Below, piece after piece: positions 8,093 to 15,668 of a stretch of 47,635 nt of DNA. The notes beneath the pieces are model-generated. The model did not search any database and was not told where the DNA came from. It was given only the letters and a program-made list of their open reading frames with translations. The DNA comes from a virus, in the IMG/VR virus record IMGVR_UViG_3300025087_000989, positions 1 through 47,635 of that record; one strand, given 5' to 3'. How positions within the stretch are numbered: the first letter of the stretch is position 1; every line of letters starts with the position of its first letter. The translations under genes were made by a program, and so were the position numbers.

Positions 8093-9027
8093 ATATATTA
8101 GTAACAGGTGGTGCTGGATTTATTGGTTCGCACGTATGCGAAGCTTTATTAGATCGGGGAAACGATGTTATTATTATTGATAATATAAATGATTATTATG
8201 ATACTGAAATAAAAAAGAATAATATAGAAACCTTATTGCGATATAGAAGATGCATATTTAAACAAGGGGATGTGACTGATCTGGCTTTCTTAAGTAGAAT
8301 ACACTGGGAAAGTATAAATCAAGTAGTTCATTTGGCTGGGTACGGCGGTATCCGCAATTCCTTAGAAAACCCTCATTTATATTGCAATACAAATATTATT
8401 GGAACACAAAATATGGCGTGGATTGCCAAAAAATATAAAATGCGATCTTTTGTATTTGCATCATCTAGTTCTGTTTATGGAAATAATTTGTCTGTCCCGT
8501 TTAAAGAAGATGATAATACTGATTTTGTATTGAATCCTTACGCTGCATCTAAGAAAGCGGCCGAGGCTGTACTTTATTCTTTTAATAAGTGTTTTGATCT
8601 TAATATATCTTGCTTGAGGTATTTTACTGTATATGGACCAAGACAAAGACCTGATATGGCAATAACAAAATTCGTCAATGCTATATCAAAAGATAAACCT
8701 ATAGATATATTTGGTGATGGTACTACATATAGGGACTATACATATATATCCGATATAGTAAAGGGTACTGTGTCAGCACTGGATCATTGTAATGGTTTTA
8801 ATGTCTATAACCTTGGGAACGGAAATAGTATCAATTTAAAAGACTTGGTGGTTAAGATAGGGAAAAAACTAAATAAAGAACCTATAATAAACTATACAAA
8901 TCTTCAATTAGGAGATGCTGATAGAACATTATCTGATATATCAAAAGCGAAGGTAGATTTGCATTATAATCCAAAGATTAATATTGATGACGGACTTAGT
9001 TTATTTATTGATTGGTTTAATAATTGA
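8089..9027 (+). CDS. NAD-dependent UDP-sugar epimerase, UDP-glucuronate 4-epimerase-like
   Basis: A 312-residue short-chain dehydrogenase of the extended type. The NAD site is TGGAGFIGS (6-14) and the catalytic pair is Y151 and K155 in YAASK, with serines at 125-128 upstream. The segments DNINDYYD (31-38) and RYFTVYGPRQRPDMAI are characteristic of UDP-glucuronate/UDP-galacturonate 4-epimerases and related UDP-N-acetylglucosamine epimerases. It would interconvert UDP-hexose epimers and feed a glycosyltransferase such as the one it is coupled to. It is the last gene of the AT-rich sugar operon. A promoter for the following phage genes overlaps its final codons. Confidence 0.9.
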   Translation: MNILVTGGAGFIGSHVCEALLDRGNDVIIIDNINDYYDTEIKKNNIETLLRYRRCIFKQGDVTDLAFLSRIHWESINQVVHLAGYGGIRNSLENPHLYCNTNIIGTQNMAWIAKKYKMRSFVFASSSSVYGNNLSVPFKEDDNTDFVLNPYAASKKAAEAVLYSFNKCFDLNISCLRYFTVYGPRQRPDMAITKFVNAISKDKPIDIFGDGTTYRDYTYISDIVKGTVSALDHCNGFNVYNLGNGNSINLKDLVVKIGKKLNKEPIINYTNLQLGDADRTLSDISKAKVDLHYNPKINIDDGLSLFIDWFNN

Positions 9028-9052
9028 ATTACAATTAATTTACTTCTATAAT
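9024..9052 (+). promoter_or_regulatory. Sigma70-type promoter (TTGAAT-17-TATAAT)
   Basis: TTGAAT at 9024-9029 and a perfect TATAAT at 9047-9052 are separated by 17 bases. This lies over the stop of the epimerase gene and 31 bases before the lipoprotein start at 9083. A stem-loop with 9-base arms (9039-9047 and 9056-9064) overlaps the -10 box and the start of the transcript, so it could act as operator, weak terminator or leader hairpin. The promoter would give the lipoprotein and tail-fibre genes expression independent of the sugar operon. Confidence 0.65.
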
Positions 9053-9082
9053 AGAAGAAGTAAACTACTGGAGGATCGGATA

Positions 9083-9373
9083 ATGCGGTTTATACAATTA
9101 TTGATAATTGTTCTAGTTCTTTCATCTTGCGCCGGAGTTGATTATTTTAAACAGCCGGAGAATCAACAAGTGCTAGTGGACTTGGGAATTTCTTGTATCG
9201 CGGAAAAGCCGGAGAGTGCAAAGATAGGTGCTCTTTATGTGCTTGATACACGGTTTCAAGACAATTCACTAATGGAATTTGTTGTTGGTTGTGATTACAA
9301 GCTTTATACAGTTACTTGCGACGTATCTAAAAAGGCGGCTTGTTCTGATTTAAAGGTTTACACGGGAGAATAA
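9083..9373 (+). CDS. Small lipoprotein (AT-rich copy)
   Basis: A 96-residue protein starting at the ATG at 9083, which has GGAGG at 9070-9074. It opens with a short positively charged end, a hydrophobic stretch (LLIIVLVL) and a lipobox ending SSCAG, so it is a predicted outer-membrane or periplasmic lipoprotein lipidated at Cys18. Four further cysteines could form disulphides. It resembles the GC-rich lipoprotein encoded at 47056-47388 in the CAG+L/V+D start, a VGC motif and a C-terminal TC...C pair. A role in lysis (spanin-like), superinfection exclusion or envelope change is possible but unproven. Confidence 0.75.
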   Translation: MRFIQLLIIVLVLSSCAGVDYFKQPENQQVLVDLGISCIAEKPESAKIGALYVLDTRFQDNSLMEFVVGCDYKLYTVTCDVSKKAACSDLKVYTGE

Positions 9374-9374
9374 T

Positions 9375-9845
9375 ATGGACGGACAATGGTATGTTCATGA
9401 TTTGGTTCTTTCAACTATTAAAAAGTGGTTGGAAGAGGATAGTGTTGATCCGGCGGATATAGTACAGATTTCACCTATTACCAGTACTCGGGTAATGGTC
9501 TATTACTTTCAAAGGGATGCTTATCCAATCGTACCTCTTGCCGCTGTTGCAGTGGATACTAATAGCGCCGCATATTATGTACAACATTGGAAGCAAGCGA
9601 CTGTACTGTTTGAAAAGACTGGGGCGGGAACTTGTACTGTAACGCTGGAAGGGAGAATGAAGGATGGAAACTGGTATACTATTCCTTCTTCTTACGGCGG
9701 GGTTAATGTAACAGCTAACCTCGGAGCGGGAGTACAAAATCTAGCAGTTATTGCCGATCTAACTGGTTGGTATGAACTAAGAGCAACTGTAACCAATGTT
9801 GTTGGTGTAGTTGCCGTTACCTGTACGATGGCCGGGGGTCAATAA
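9375..9845 (+). CDS. Putative phage structural protein, tail-fibre associated
   Basis: I do not recognise this 156-residue family. The N-terminal third is mixed helix and strand with acidic residues. From about residue 55 it is rich in T, V, G and Y in alternating patterns, consistent with a beta-sandwich (TGAGTCTVTLEGRMKDGNWY, then TGWYELRATVTN). Beta-sandwich modules of this kind are common in phage fibre and decoration proteins. It begins one base after the lipoprotein stop, and its own stop overlaps the fibre gene start as TAATG, so it is coupled to the fibre. It could be a fibre connector, chaperone or accessory adhesin. Confidence 0.6.
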   Translation: MDGQWYVHDLVLSTIKKWLEEDSVDPADIVQISPITSTRVMVYYFQRDAYPIVPLAAVAVDTNSAAYYVQHWKQATVLFEKTGAGTCTVTLEGRMKDGNWYTIPSSYGGVNVTANLGAGVQNLAVIADLTGWYELRATVTNVVGVVAVTCTMAGGQ

Positions 9846-11665
9846 TGGCAAACTTAGATAGAACATTCCATGCTGGTTTTGGTCCACCGCCGCATAATAC
9901 ATCCCATCAGCCAGGGGGATCAGATGTAGTTGCTGGAGTAGTTCCAGGATTACATGCCGCTTCCCATGCTCCGGGTGCAGCAGATGCAATTACTATTGTC
10001 ACTCCTCCTGTGGTTGTTGGAAATCTTACTGAACAAGCAGCCGGCGGAACATTAGTAGATGCCGGCGTAGCAGTAAATGATGCTGGTATAGCAAATACGG
10101 ATGTATGGACAGCGCAGCAAATCATTAGCGATGTTACATCAAGAATAGCAATAGCACTGTCAAACCTAGATTGGAAAAGTTCAGTAATAGACGTTACAAA
10201 TAATCCTCCTGGTGTGTTTGTAGCCGGTGATCGGTATATAGTAGATACCGTTCCAGTTGGCGCGTGGGTAGGCCATGGAGATGATATTGCAACTGCACTA
10301 GATGCTGCTACATGGTCATTTGAAACCCCAGAAGAAGGCTGGGCTGCTTGGGTGAGATCAAGTAATGTTACGGCAATATTTGATGGGGCTGTCTGGACAT
10401 ATTTAGATACAGCTTTTCTATTATCACATACACACAATGGTGCTGATTCTCCACAGTTACTACAAGCTAATACTCACCAAACTCCTGATACCGATGCTGC
10501 AACTACATCGTTACATCATACTGTTGGAACAAGCGGAACACAAGCAGCGGCAGGAAATCACATTCATGATGACCGCGTACCACTTTTGTCTAACTTAGTT
10601 CTCCCTAGAAAGTTAGCTACAAACATAACTTCCGTGGCCGATAATGGTGGCGGAAAAGCAAGATTCACTTCTGCTTCCCACGGGTTGACAAATGGCGAAT
10701 ATGTAACTATCGCCGGGTGTGTAGATATAACTTACAATGTTACAGCAGCAATTACTTATGTTACAGATAATACATTTGACATAACAACTGTTAACTATAA
10801 TGCAACTGATACAGGAACAGTACAATCTCTTAGTTCGCAACGATTGCAGTTTCAATCATTAAACGGCGCGGGAAATATTGATTATTTTCGCATGTATTCA
10901 AAATCTGTTTCCGCGACTGAGACTGCATTAACAATTGAAAAATCAACAAATGGAACTACATGGACACAGGCAGTTCAAATAAGTGATACAGGGCAGATAT
11001 TAGCTTTGGATGGTACTAATGCGTTGCCGGCTTTATCTTTTAGTCAAGACCCAATAGCAGGTATTTACCGCATCAGTACAACGTCTTTGGGTGTGGCGTT
11101 TGAGGGTGTAAAGAGAATAGAGCTAAACAAAAGCGACATAAGGACAAATACTTTAAGAGCGCTGAATACTGATGCGCGACTGAGTTTGGTAGGAAACGAA
11201 ATAGATGGTGCTGAAAAAATAAGTGTGAAGGCCAATACGTACTTGGTTGGGATAGCCAATGCTGATTATATCGTATTTCAAGCCGCTCACCAAGCTGACA
11301 CTATCTTGAACTGTAAATTAGGATCAATTGAAGCAAAGAAGCCGTTTAAAATGCAAAGTGCAGCATACGTACATGGTACGCTTGTTGATGTTGCCGCATA
11401 CGACATCTTGCCAACCGACCTGAGTATATTTGTACTCCACACTGCTACCGCGCCAGTGGCTATCCAACTGATGACCGCAGATTGCGTACTTGATAGGTAT
11501 ATCAAAATCAAGGACAAGGGATTAAATGCCTTTACAAACAATATCACAATATCAACTGAAGGTGGGGAATTGATAGACGGCGCGGCCACTTACACCGTAG
11601 CGTCAAATGGCGGTGCGGTAGCTTTGGAGTCAGATGGTTCTAACTGGTGGATAGTAGCGGGGTAA
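9845..11665 (+). CDS. Tail fibre protein with DUF2793-like domain
   Basis: A 606-residue fibre-like protein. The first 50 residues repeat the His/Gly/Asp pattern often seen in phage fibres (HQPGGSD, HAASHAPGAADAI). Residues about 105-188 match the DUF2793 pattern (GDRYIV, a TWSFETPEEGWAAWV core, then W at 184), a domain found in fibres of phages and gene transfer agents. More histidine repeats follow (SHTHNG, then a GNHIHD). The C-terminal half is long beta-strand repeat and ends in a small GGAVALESDGSNWWIV-type tip. It should form a trimer and take part in host recognition. It is the last wholly AT-rich gene before the composition change and may be the target of the upstream glycosylation genes. 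Confidence 0.8.
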   Translation: MANLDRTFHAGFGPPPHNTSHQPGGSDVVAGVVPGLHAASHAPGAADAITIVTPPVVVGNLTEQAAGGTLVDAGVAVNDAGIANTDVWTAQQIISDVTSRIAIALSNLDWKSSVIDVTNNPPGVFVAGDRYIVDTVPVGAWVGHGDDIATALDAATWSFETPEEGWAAWVRSSNVTAIFDGAVWTYLDTAFLLSHTHNGADSPQLLQANTHQTPDTDAATTSLHHTVGTSGTQAAAGNHIHDDRVPLLSNLVLPRKLATNITSVADNGGGKARFTSASHGLTNGEYVTIAGCVDITYNVTAAITYVTDNTFDITTVNYNATDTGTVQSLSSQRLQFQSLNGAGNIDYFRMYSKSVSATETALTIEKSTNGTTWTQAVQISDTGQILALDGTNALPALSFSQDPIAGIYRISTTSLGVAFEGVKRIELNKSDIRTNTLRALNTDARLSLVGNEIDGAEKISVKANTYLVGIANADYIVFQAAHQADTILNCKLGSIEAKKPFKMQSAAYVHGTLVDVAAYDILPTDLSIFVLHTATAPVAIQLMTADCVLDRYIKIKDKGLNAFTNNITISTEGGELIDGAATYTVASNGGAVALESDGSNWWIVAG

Positions 11666-11667
11666 GA

Positions 11668-12456
11668 ATGTCACATAAATTAGAGAATAGAATAGTAGTT
11701 GCTCCGGCTGGTTATGGTGGGGACTACACCTCCATCGCCGCCGCCAGCGCCGCCGTGGGCGCCAGCGGCCGCTTTTACGTCGCACCCGGGACCTACGCCG
11801 AAACCGACAACGTGACTATCGCTGATGACCAATCCTGGAATTTCGACGGAGTAACCGCCAATTTCGACGCGGGGTTTAATTTCCAAATCACCGGCAACCG
11901 CTCGCGCGCCGTCGGAAAATTGACCATCGGCGGCCAGGGAGAGGCCGTCAACAATACACTGTTGCGCTACATCGGGGCCGACAACGAATGGGATGGGTGC
12001 GACGTTATTATCAATCCCACCGTACCGACCATACCGGCTCAATGGTATCCGGTCACGGTCAGCGGGGGTGGCATTGGCGGCTCACTCAAGGTCCGGTTGG
12101 CCGATTCCGTCACCAACACGAAGCAGCTCACTGCTGTCTCAGGATTCCTCACGTTTATTGGCGCACGCACAATGGGAAAATTCAATATCCGCGTTTACTA
12201 TTGCGTTCACTCAAACGGCGCCATGGCCGTCAACTTCGGCGCGATCAACATGATCGCCGGAGCCGCCTGTTTTGGCAACTTAATCCATTCAGTATCGGAT
12301 GGAATAACGGTAGCCGGCGCTGGCACTGGCTACGGATTCATCGCGGCCGCCGGCAATAACCGCAATGAAATTGTTGGCGTTTCCGGCCCGAGCGACGAGA
12401 GCCATATCTCGGATGCCGGCACCAACAACGACACCGACGCCTACGTGAAAACCTAG
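11668..12456 (+). CDS. Beta-helix tail fibre/spike-like protein; composition changes within the gene
   Basis: A 262-residue protein whose N-terminus (VVAPAGYGGDYTSIAAA) is the usual first coil of pectate-lyase-like right-handed beta-helix proteins of phage tails. Glycine-rich strand repeats follow (YVAPGTYAETDNVTI, GKLTIGGQG). The ATG at 11668 is two bases after the fibre stop. The first 15 or so codons are AT-rich like the upstream genes and the rest are strongly GC-rich. The protein reads smoothly across the join, so either a recombination put a new front on an existing gene or the sequence was joined here by assembly. A receptor-binding or polysaccharide-binding role is likely; no catalytic residues can be assigned. 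Confidence 0.65.
   Translation: MSHKLENRIVVAPAGYGGDYTSIAAASAAVGASGRFYVAPGTYAETDNVTIADDQSWNFDGVTANFDAGFNFQITGNRSRAVGKLTIGGQGEAVNNTLLRYIGADNEWDGCDVIINPTVPTIPAQWYPVTVSGGGIGGSLKVRLADSVTNTKQLTAVSGFLTFIGARTMGKFNIRVYYCVHSNGAMAVNFGAINMIAGAACFGNLIHSVSDGITVAGAGTGYGFIAAAGNNRNEIVGVSGPSDESHISDAGTNNDTDAYVKT
11680..11740. other. Abrupt composition boundary (AT-rich to GC-rich)
   Basis: Everything left of about 11,700 is AT-rich in coding and spacer sequence, and nearly everything right of about 11,730 is GC-rich. The change happens within a few dozen bases inside one reading frame. No repeat, tRNA or insertion sequence is seen at the join. It marks a recombination joint or an assembly joint. Confidence 0.8.
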
Positions 12457-12466
12457 GAGGTCCCCC

Positions 12467-12562
12467 ATGAGCCTGACCATAGGATTATCCCTCACCGTCC
12501 TGTTAATCGGGGCCATCCTGGCGATCACCATGACCGACCATGACGACGGGGGGCGGCCATGA
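12467..12562 (+). CDS. 31-residue single-pass membrane peptide
   Basis: A very small gene with a strong AGGAGG at 12455-12460 and an ATG at 12467. The product has a hydrophobic stretch of about 18 residues (IGLSLTVLLIGAILAITM) and an acidic, glycine-ending tail. Its stop overlaps the next start as ATGA. It predicts an inner-membrane peptide, perhaps holin-like or a membrane partner of a lysis or exclusion protein. Support is the ribosome site, coupling and clean topology; there is no family match. Confidence 0.6.
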   Translation: MSLTIGLSLTVLLIGAILAITMTDHDDGGRP

Positions 12563-12741
12563 AAATCATAGTCATCCCCGCGCCCGTAGCAGGCACGGTC
12601 TGGGCATGGACGAATCTGCAATACACCACCGGCGCCCGTGTCCTGGCCGCTGGTACGGCCGGCACCGTCTGGGGATGGTACGGCCCCCCGCCGCCCGCGC
12701 CGCCCCCGGCCCCGCCGAAAGATAACGGAGGCCCCCCATGA
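12559..12741 (+). CDS. Small proline-tailed protein of unknown function
   Basis: A 60-residue product coupled by ATGA overlaps to both neighbours, which is the main evidence that it is real. It has two copies of an AGTVW-aromatic motif (AGTVWAW at 11-17 and AGTVWGW at 34-40) joined by a short strand region. It then ends in a tail made almost only of proline, alanine and glycine. The internal repeat suggests a small two-strand-pair fold with a flexible end. The place in a tail-gene string suggests a minor structural or assembly part, but I do not recognise it. Confidence 0.5.
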   Translation: MKIIVIPAPVAGTVWAWTNLQYTTGARVLAAGTAGTVWGWYGPPPPAPPPAPPKDNGGPP

Positions 12742-13481
12742 CCGCCTCACCCTTCGGCCTTGGCGGCGGCTTCGGCGCCCCGCCCCCTTCCTTCTCCGGC
12801 GACTTCTCCGAGGCCGAGTACGACCGCGCCCGCTACGTTTGGATGCGCGAAACCCACACCCTCGACACCACCATCCGCCGCTTCATGCGCCATTTCGTCG
12901 AAGACCTGCGCGCCGCCGTGGTCCGCTGGGCGCGGCTCGCCATCGTCGCCCTCGCCCCGGCCAACACACTGGACGCCCACGGCCTCACCCGAGCCATGGC
13001 CCTCTGGCCCGACGAACCGCCTGACTCCTACCGCCGCCGCCTCATGGACGCCTTCAACTGGAAGCGCTTCACCGGCTGGCTCCTTGGCCCCTACCGCGCC
13101 TTTGAATACTTTGGCGTCACCGCCGACGGCATTCACACCTACGCCGTCCCCTACGCCCTGTGGACCGCCCTGTCCTGGCAGTCCACCGCCATTGAGGAAG
13201 GCGGCGCCGTCGGGCTCCAATGGCTCATTCAGCGGGCTGACGCCCTAAGCGCCGTCACCTACAACTATTGGGACGGCGCCGCCTGGCAGACCACCGCGTT
13301 GACCCAGGCCAACATCCTCGCCCACGGCAATACCGCCGCCGAACTGGAAGCCATCGCCGCCGCCGACTGGAGCCTGCTGCTCCCCTGCGAAGCGGCGTTC
13401 GTGACCTGGTTGGAGGGTGACAATTTCAGCCTCTACCACCCCGGAATAATAATCGACGTAACAGCGGAGTTCATCGGATGA
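12738..13481 (+). CDS. Putative tail/baseplate protein (P2 gpI / Mu gp48-like position)
   Basis: A 247-residue protein. The first half is helical and rich in Arg and Ala (residues 25-75), then an RRRLMDAFNWKRFTGWLLGPYRAFEYFGV segment is followed by a strand-rich C-terminus with aromatic residues. This layout and the place before fibre genes recall the tail proteins that join baseplate wedge and fibre (P2 gpI, Mu gp48), but I see no diagnostic motif. It is coupled to the proline-tailed gene before it and to a Cys-rich gene after it by ATGA overlaps. It would work in virion tail assembly. Confidence 0.55.
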   Translation: MTASPFGLGGGFGAPPPSFSGDFSEAEYDRARYVWMRETHTLDTTIRRFMRHFVEDLRAAVVRWARLAIVALAPANTLDAHGLTRAMALWPDEPPDSYRRRLMDAFNWKRFTGWLLGPYRAFEYFGVTADGIHTYAVPYALWTALSWQSTAIEEGGAVGLQWLIQRADALSAVTYNYWDGAAWQTTALTQANILAHGNTAAELEAIAAADWSLLLPCEAAFVTWLEGDNFSLYHPGIIIDVTAEFIG

Positions 13482-13825
13482 ATGTTTGGCACATAAAAAA
13501 ACGTTGCGATAACATGGAGTTAAACCTTGGCGAATGCCTTGAGGGATCAAACGTTTTCTCATACTGCCCTCATCTGGTTATCGGCAAGCACTGGGAGAAT
13601 TGCCCCGCCGGCAATCTCCATTTTGACGCTGGGGAAAAGCAGCAGTTCGTGGTGACTGTCGATTTGGACGCCCCAAACGCAACCGTTCGGAATGACAACC
13701 AAAATTGCCCGCTGCAAAGCGCGCCGGAGTTCAAAAACTTTTTTGCGGGGTGCAACATATGCGACATTCAGGCCCCGAAAAATTGCCCGCTTCGCAGTGG
13801 GCAAATCGTGATACAGGTGAAGTGA
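13478..13825 (+). CDS. Small cysteine-rich protein, unknown function
   Basis: A 115-residue protein with eight cysteines spread over its length (RCD, GEC, SYC, ENC, NCP, GCNIC, NCP). The repeat NCPL and the CNIC pair could bind metal or make disulphides. Base composition is clearly lower in GC than its neighbours, which hints at separate acquisition. The start overlaps the previous stop (ATGA) and the stop overlaps the next ATG by one base, so it is expressed with the tail genes. No signal peptide is seen. Other small Cys-containing proteins are encoded at 14028 and 15372. Confidence 0.6.
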   Translation: MNVWHIKKRCDNMELNLGECLEGSNVFSYCPHLVIGKHWENCPAGNLHFDAGEKQQFVVTVDLDAPNATVRNDNQNCPLQSAPEFKNFFAGCNICDIQAPKNCPLRSGQIVIQVK

Positions 13826-14028
13826 TGAAGTGCGACCCCCGTTACCTCTCGGAAATGCGCTGCGGCCTGTGCGGCGAGCCGGCCGCCTCGTTCGTGGTCA
13901 GCCCGGACGGCCAGGTCATTTGCCTGGCCTGCCATGAGGCCGCGCTGCGCTGTGACCTCGCCGACGATGACGCCAGCCCTGGACCGTTGCGCGACCTCGC
14001 GCGCCAGCTTTTGAAAGGACTGATATAA
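13825..14028 (+). CDS. Small zinc-ribbon-like protein
   Basis: A 67-residue product with two CxxC knuckles, CGLC (13-16) and CLAC (33-36), 16 residues apart, which is the layout of a zinc ribbon. A short acidic stretch and an amphipathic C-terminal helix follow. The ATG at 13825 overlaps the previous TGA by one base, and its TAA overlaps the next ATG (TAATG). Small zinc ribbons in phages may bind nucleic acid or partner proteins. Position in the tail string does not tell the job. Confidence 0.55.
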   Translation: MKCDPRYLSEMRCGLCGEPAASFVVSPDGQVICLACHEAALRCDLADDDASPGPLRDLARQLLKGLI

Positions 14029-14222
14029 TGACGACAAATACAGTGTTGCGAGTGATTTTGGATAACAAACATTTCGTATTTTGCCCATTCCGGATGATGG
14101 AGAATATCTATTCCATCATTCCAGCCTGCAAAAAATGCGAGCAGCAGGATGAATGGGACCCCAAAGAATGCACACTCAAAAATGGACCTGTTATAATCAT
14201 GGCTTCCGACCAGGAGTTGTAA
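14028..14222 (+). CDS. Small four-cysteine protein, unknown function
   Basis: A 64-residue product, again less GC-rich than its neighbours. It has a CPF near residue 19 and an ACKKCEQQDEW...EC segment giving C34, C37 and C48, so four cysteines could bind one metal ion. The start overlaps the preceding stop (TAATG) and it ends one base before the fibre-like gene at 14224. General character (short, Cys-rich, strand-forming) is like the products at 13478 and 15372, though no convincing alignment can be made by eye. Confidence 0.5.
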   Translation: MTTNTVLRVILDNKHFVFCPFRMMENIYSIIPACKKCEQQDEWDPKECTLKNGPVIIMASDQEL

Positions 14223-14223
14223 A

Positions 14224-15351
14224 ATGGGCACCACCCCCTACACCGGCTCTTACCGCCGCGTTGACGGCAACTACGATCTCAATAAAATCACCGGCGAGGC
14301 GCTGACCACCATCAGCCGCTACCCGGGCGCCGGCTATTCCGGCATCGTCGCCCCGCTGGCCTTCCGCCCGCTCCAGTTGAACGAGGCGGTTGGGGTGGAC
14401 GCCTGGCCCCGCGTCTTCACCTTCCCCGGCGCGGTGGAGCTGACCCGGGTGGAGGTGGAGCCCGCCAACGCCGGCCAGTTCCGCGTCGATTACCGCACCG
14501 GGTTCATTCAGTTCCACACCGCGATTGGCGCCGGGGCCTCGTTCACCGTCGATTACTACCCGGGCGAGGAAATCCTGCGCCCGGGTGACTTCACCTCAAC
14601 CAGCGCCGGCGCCGCCGACGCCGACCTGGTGGTTGTCCTTGACGCCGGCGGCCTCATTGATGACGCCATGATCCCGGGGACCATCGTCGGCGACAAGACC
14701 ATCAGCGGGACGCTCACCCTCACCGGCGAGGGGACCGGCGATGACGGCATACTGACCGCCGTTGACGATCTCCAGGTCACCGCCGGCGGCGACCTCGCAC
14801 TCAACCCCACCGGCGATGTGAATATCGCCCCGGTCGGCGGAGACATCGGCCTCGACGGCAATATCCTGCTGGACGCCGATGATGACCTGGCGTTCGACGA
14901 TTGGGTCGGTTTCCAGCGCTGGTATCCCGCCATCGGCGGAGAGGTCGCCTTGGGCGCGGTTCAAGGCATCGCCTACACCATATTTTCCGCCGACGGACAA
15001 GTCGCGTACTTCCCCGTCATGTGCCTTCCAGACACGGAAATCAGCTCGATCATGTGCGGCTTCCAGAACGCCGACACCCAGGCCCATCAGATGACCATAG
15101 ACATCAATTGGACCAAAAGCGCTACGGGCGTCACGCCGACGCTGATTGTCTCTTTCTCCGGGGCGGTCGGCGCCGGGTCCAGCGTCGACATGACGGCGGT
15201 CGGCGGCGCCCTGCCCTATGCCTGCGATCTCGCGACCCCCACTTACGTTTACTTCAGCGTCACGTCCGGCGGCGGCAATCCCTGGCCGTTCAGCAACCTG
15301 TTCATGATCGGCTACAAAGTCAACTACCGCCGCAAGACGGTCCTGGTCTAA
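14224..15351 (+). CDS. Tail fibre-like protein
   Basis: A 375-residue virion protein. Residues 1-120 form a beta-rich head-like domain with YRTGFIQFHTAIGAG and FTVDYYPGEE, a pattern common in tail-fibre and adaptor domains. Next come short Asp/Gly repeats that alternate strands and turns (LTLTGEG, LQVTAGGDLALNPTGDVNIA, GGDIGLDGNILLDADDD), typical of triple-stranded fibre shafts. The last 130 residues make a distinct tip with aromatic strands. It probably forms a trimeric fibre for host binding. It sits between small Cys-rich genes in the tail operon. The receptor cannot be inferred. Confidence 0.7.
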   Translation: MGTTPYTGSYRRVDGNYDLNKITGEALTTISRYPGAGYSGIVAPLAFRPLQLNEAVGVDAWPRVFTFPGAVELTRVEVEPANAGQFRVDYRTGFIQFHTAIGAGASFTVDYYPGEEILRPGDFTSTSAGAADADLVVVLDAGGLIDDAMIPGTIVGDKTISGTLTLTGEGTGDDGILTAVDDLQVTAGGDLALNPTGDVNIAPVGGDIGLDGNILLDADDDLAFDDWVGFQRWYPAIGGEVALGAVQGIAYTIFSADGQVAYFPVMCLPDTEISSIMCGFQNADTQAHQMTIDINWTKSATGVTPTLIVSFSGAVGAGSSVDMTAVGGALPYACDLATPTYVYFSVTSGGGNPWPFSNLFMIGYKVNYRRKTVLV

Positions 15352-15371
15352 GTTAGGGAAAGTGAGGCCAA

Positions 15372-15668
15372 ATGTTATGCTCACCCGACAGCGTGTTCCT
15401 CGACGGAATGCTCCCCATTCCGACCACTTACAGGGCCGCCCATAATATCACCGGGGTCGCCTACGATATTGAGGTCATCCCATTATACATTGCGGACATT
15501 ACCGCGCCATTCGAGTATGATCTCATTATTCGCGACTTGGCGAACCCCTACAATGCGACGCTCTGGCAGCGCTGTCGCCAGTGCGCCATGGAGACCAAGG
15601 GCCGGCGTGATATATGCCATTTATACTATTACCACTTCGGCGGATCGGTAACGGAGGACTTTGAATGA
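15372..15668 (+). CDS. Small cysteine-containing protein, unknown function
   Basis: A 98-residue product with GTGAGG just upstream of its ATG. It contains four cysteines (C3, then RCRQC near 74-77, then IC near 87) and a strand-rich middle section (VAYDIEVIPLYIADITAPFE). The LWQRCRQCAMETKGRRDIC segment could be a small metal site. Its stop overlaps the start of the coiled-coil membrane protein gene (ATGA). It resembles the other small Cys proteins of this region in size and position only. Confidence 0.5.
   Translation: MLCSPDSVFLDGMLPIPTTYRAAHNITGVAYDIEVIPLYIADITAPFEYDLIIRDLANPYNATLWQRCRQCAMETKGRRDICHLYYYHFGGSVTEDFE

Noticed and set aside
14596-15384. 262-residue minus-strand frame opposite the fibre-like gene
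   Set aside because: Composition shadow; the plus frame has fibre repeats and operon coupling.
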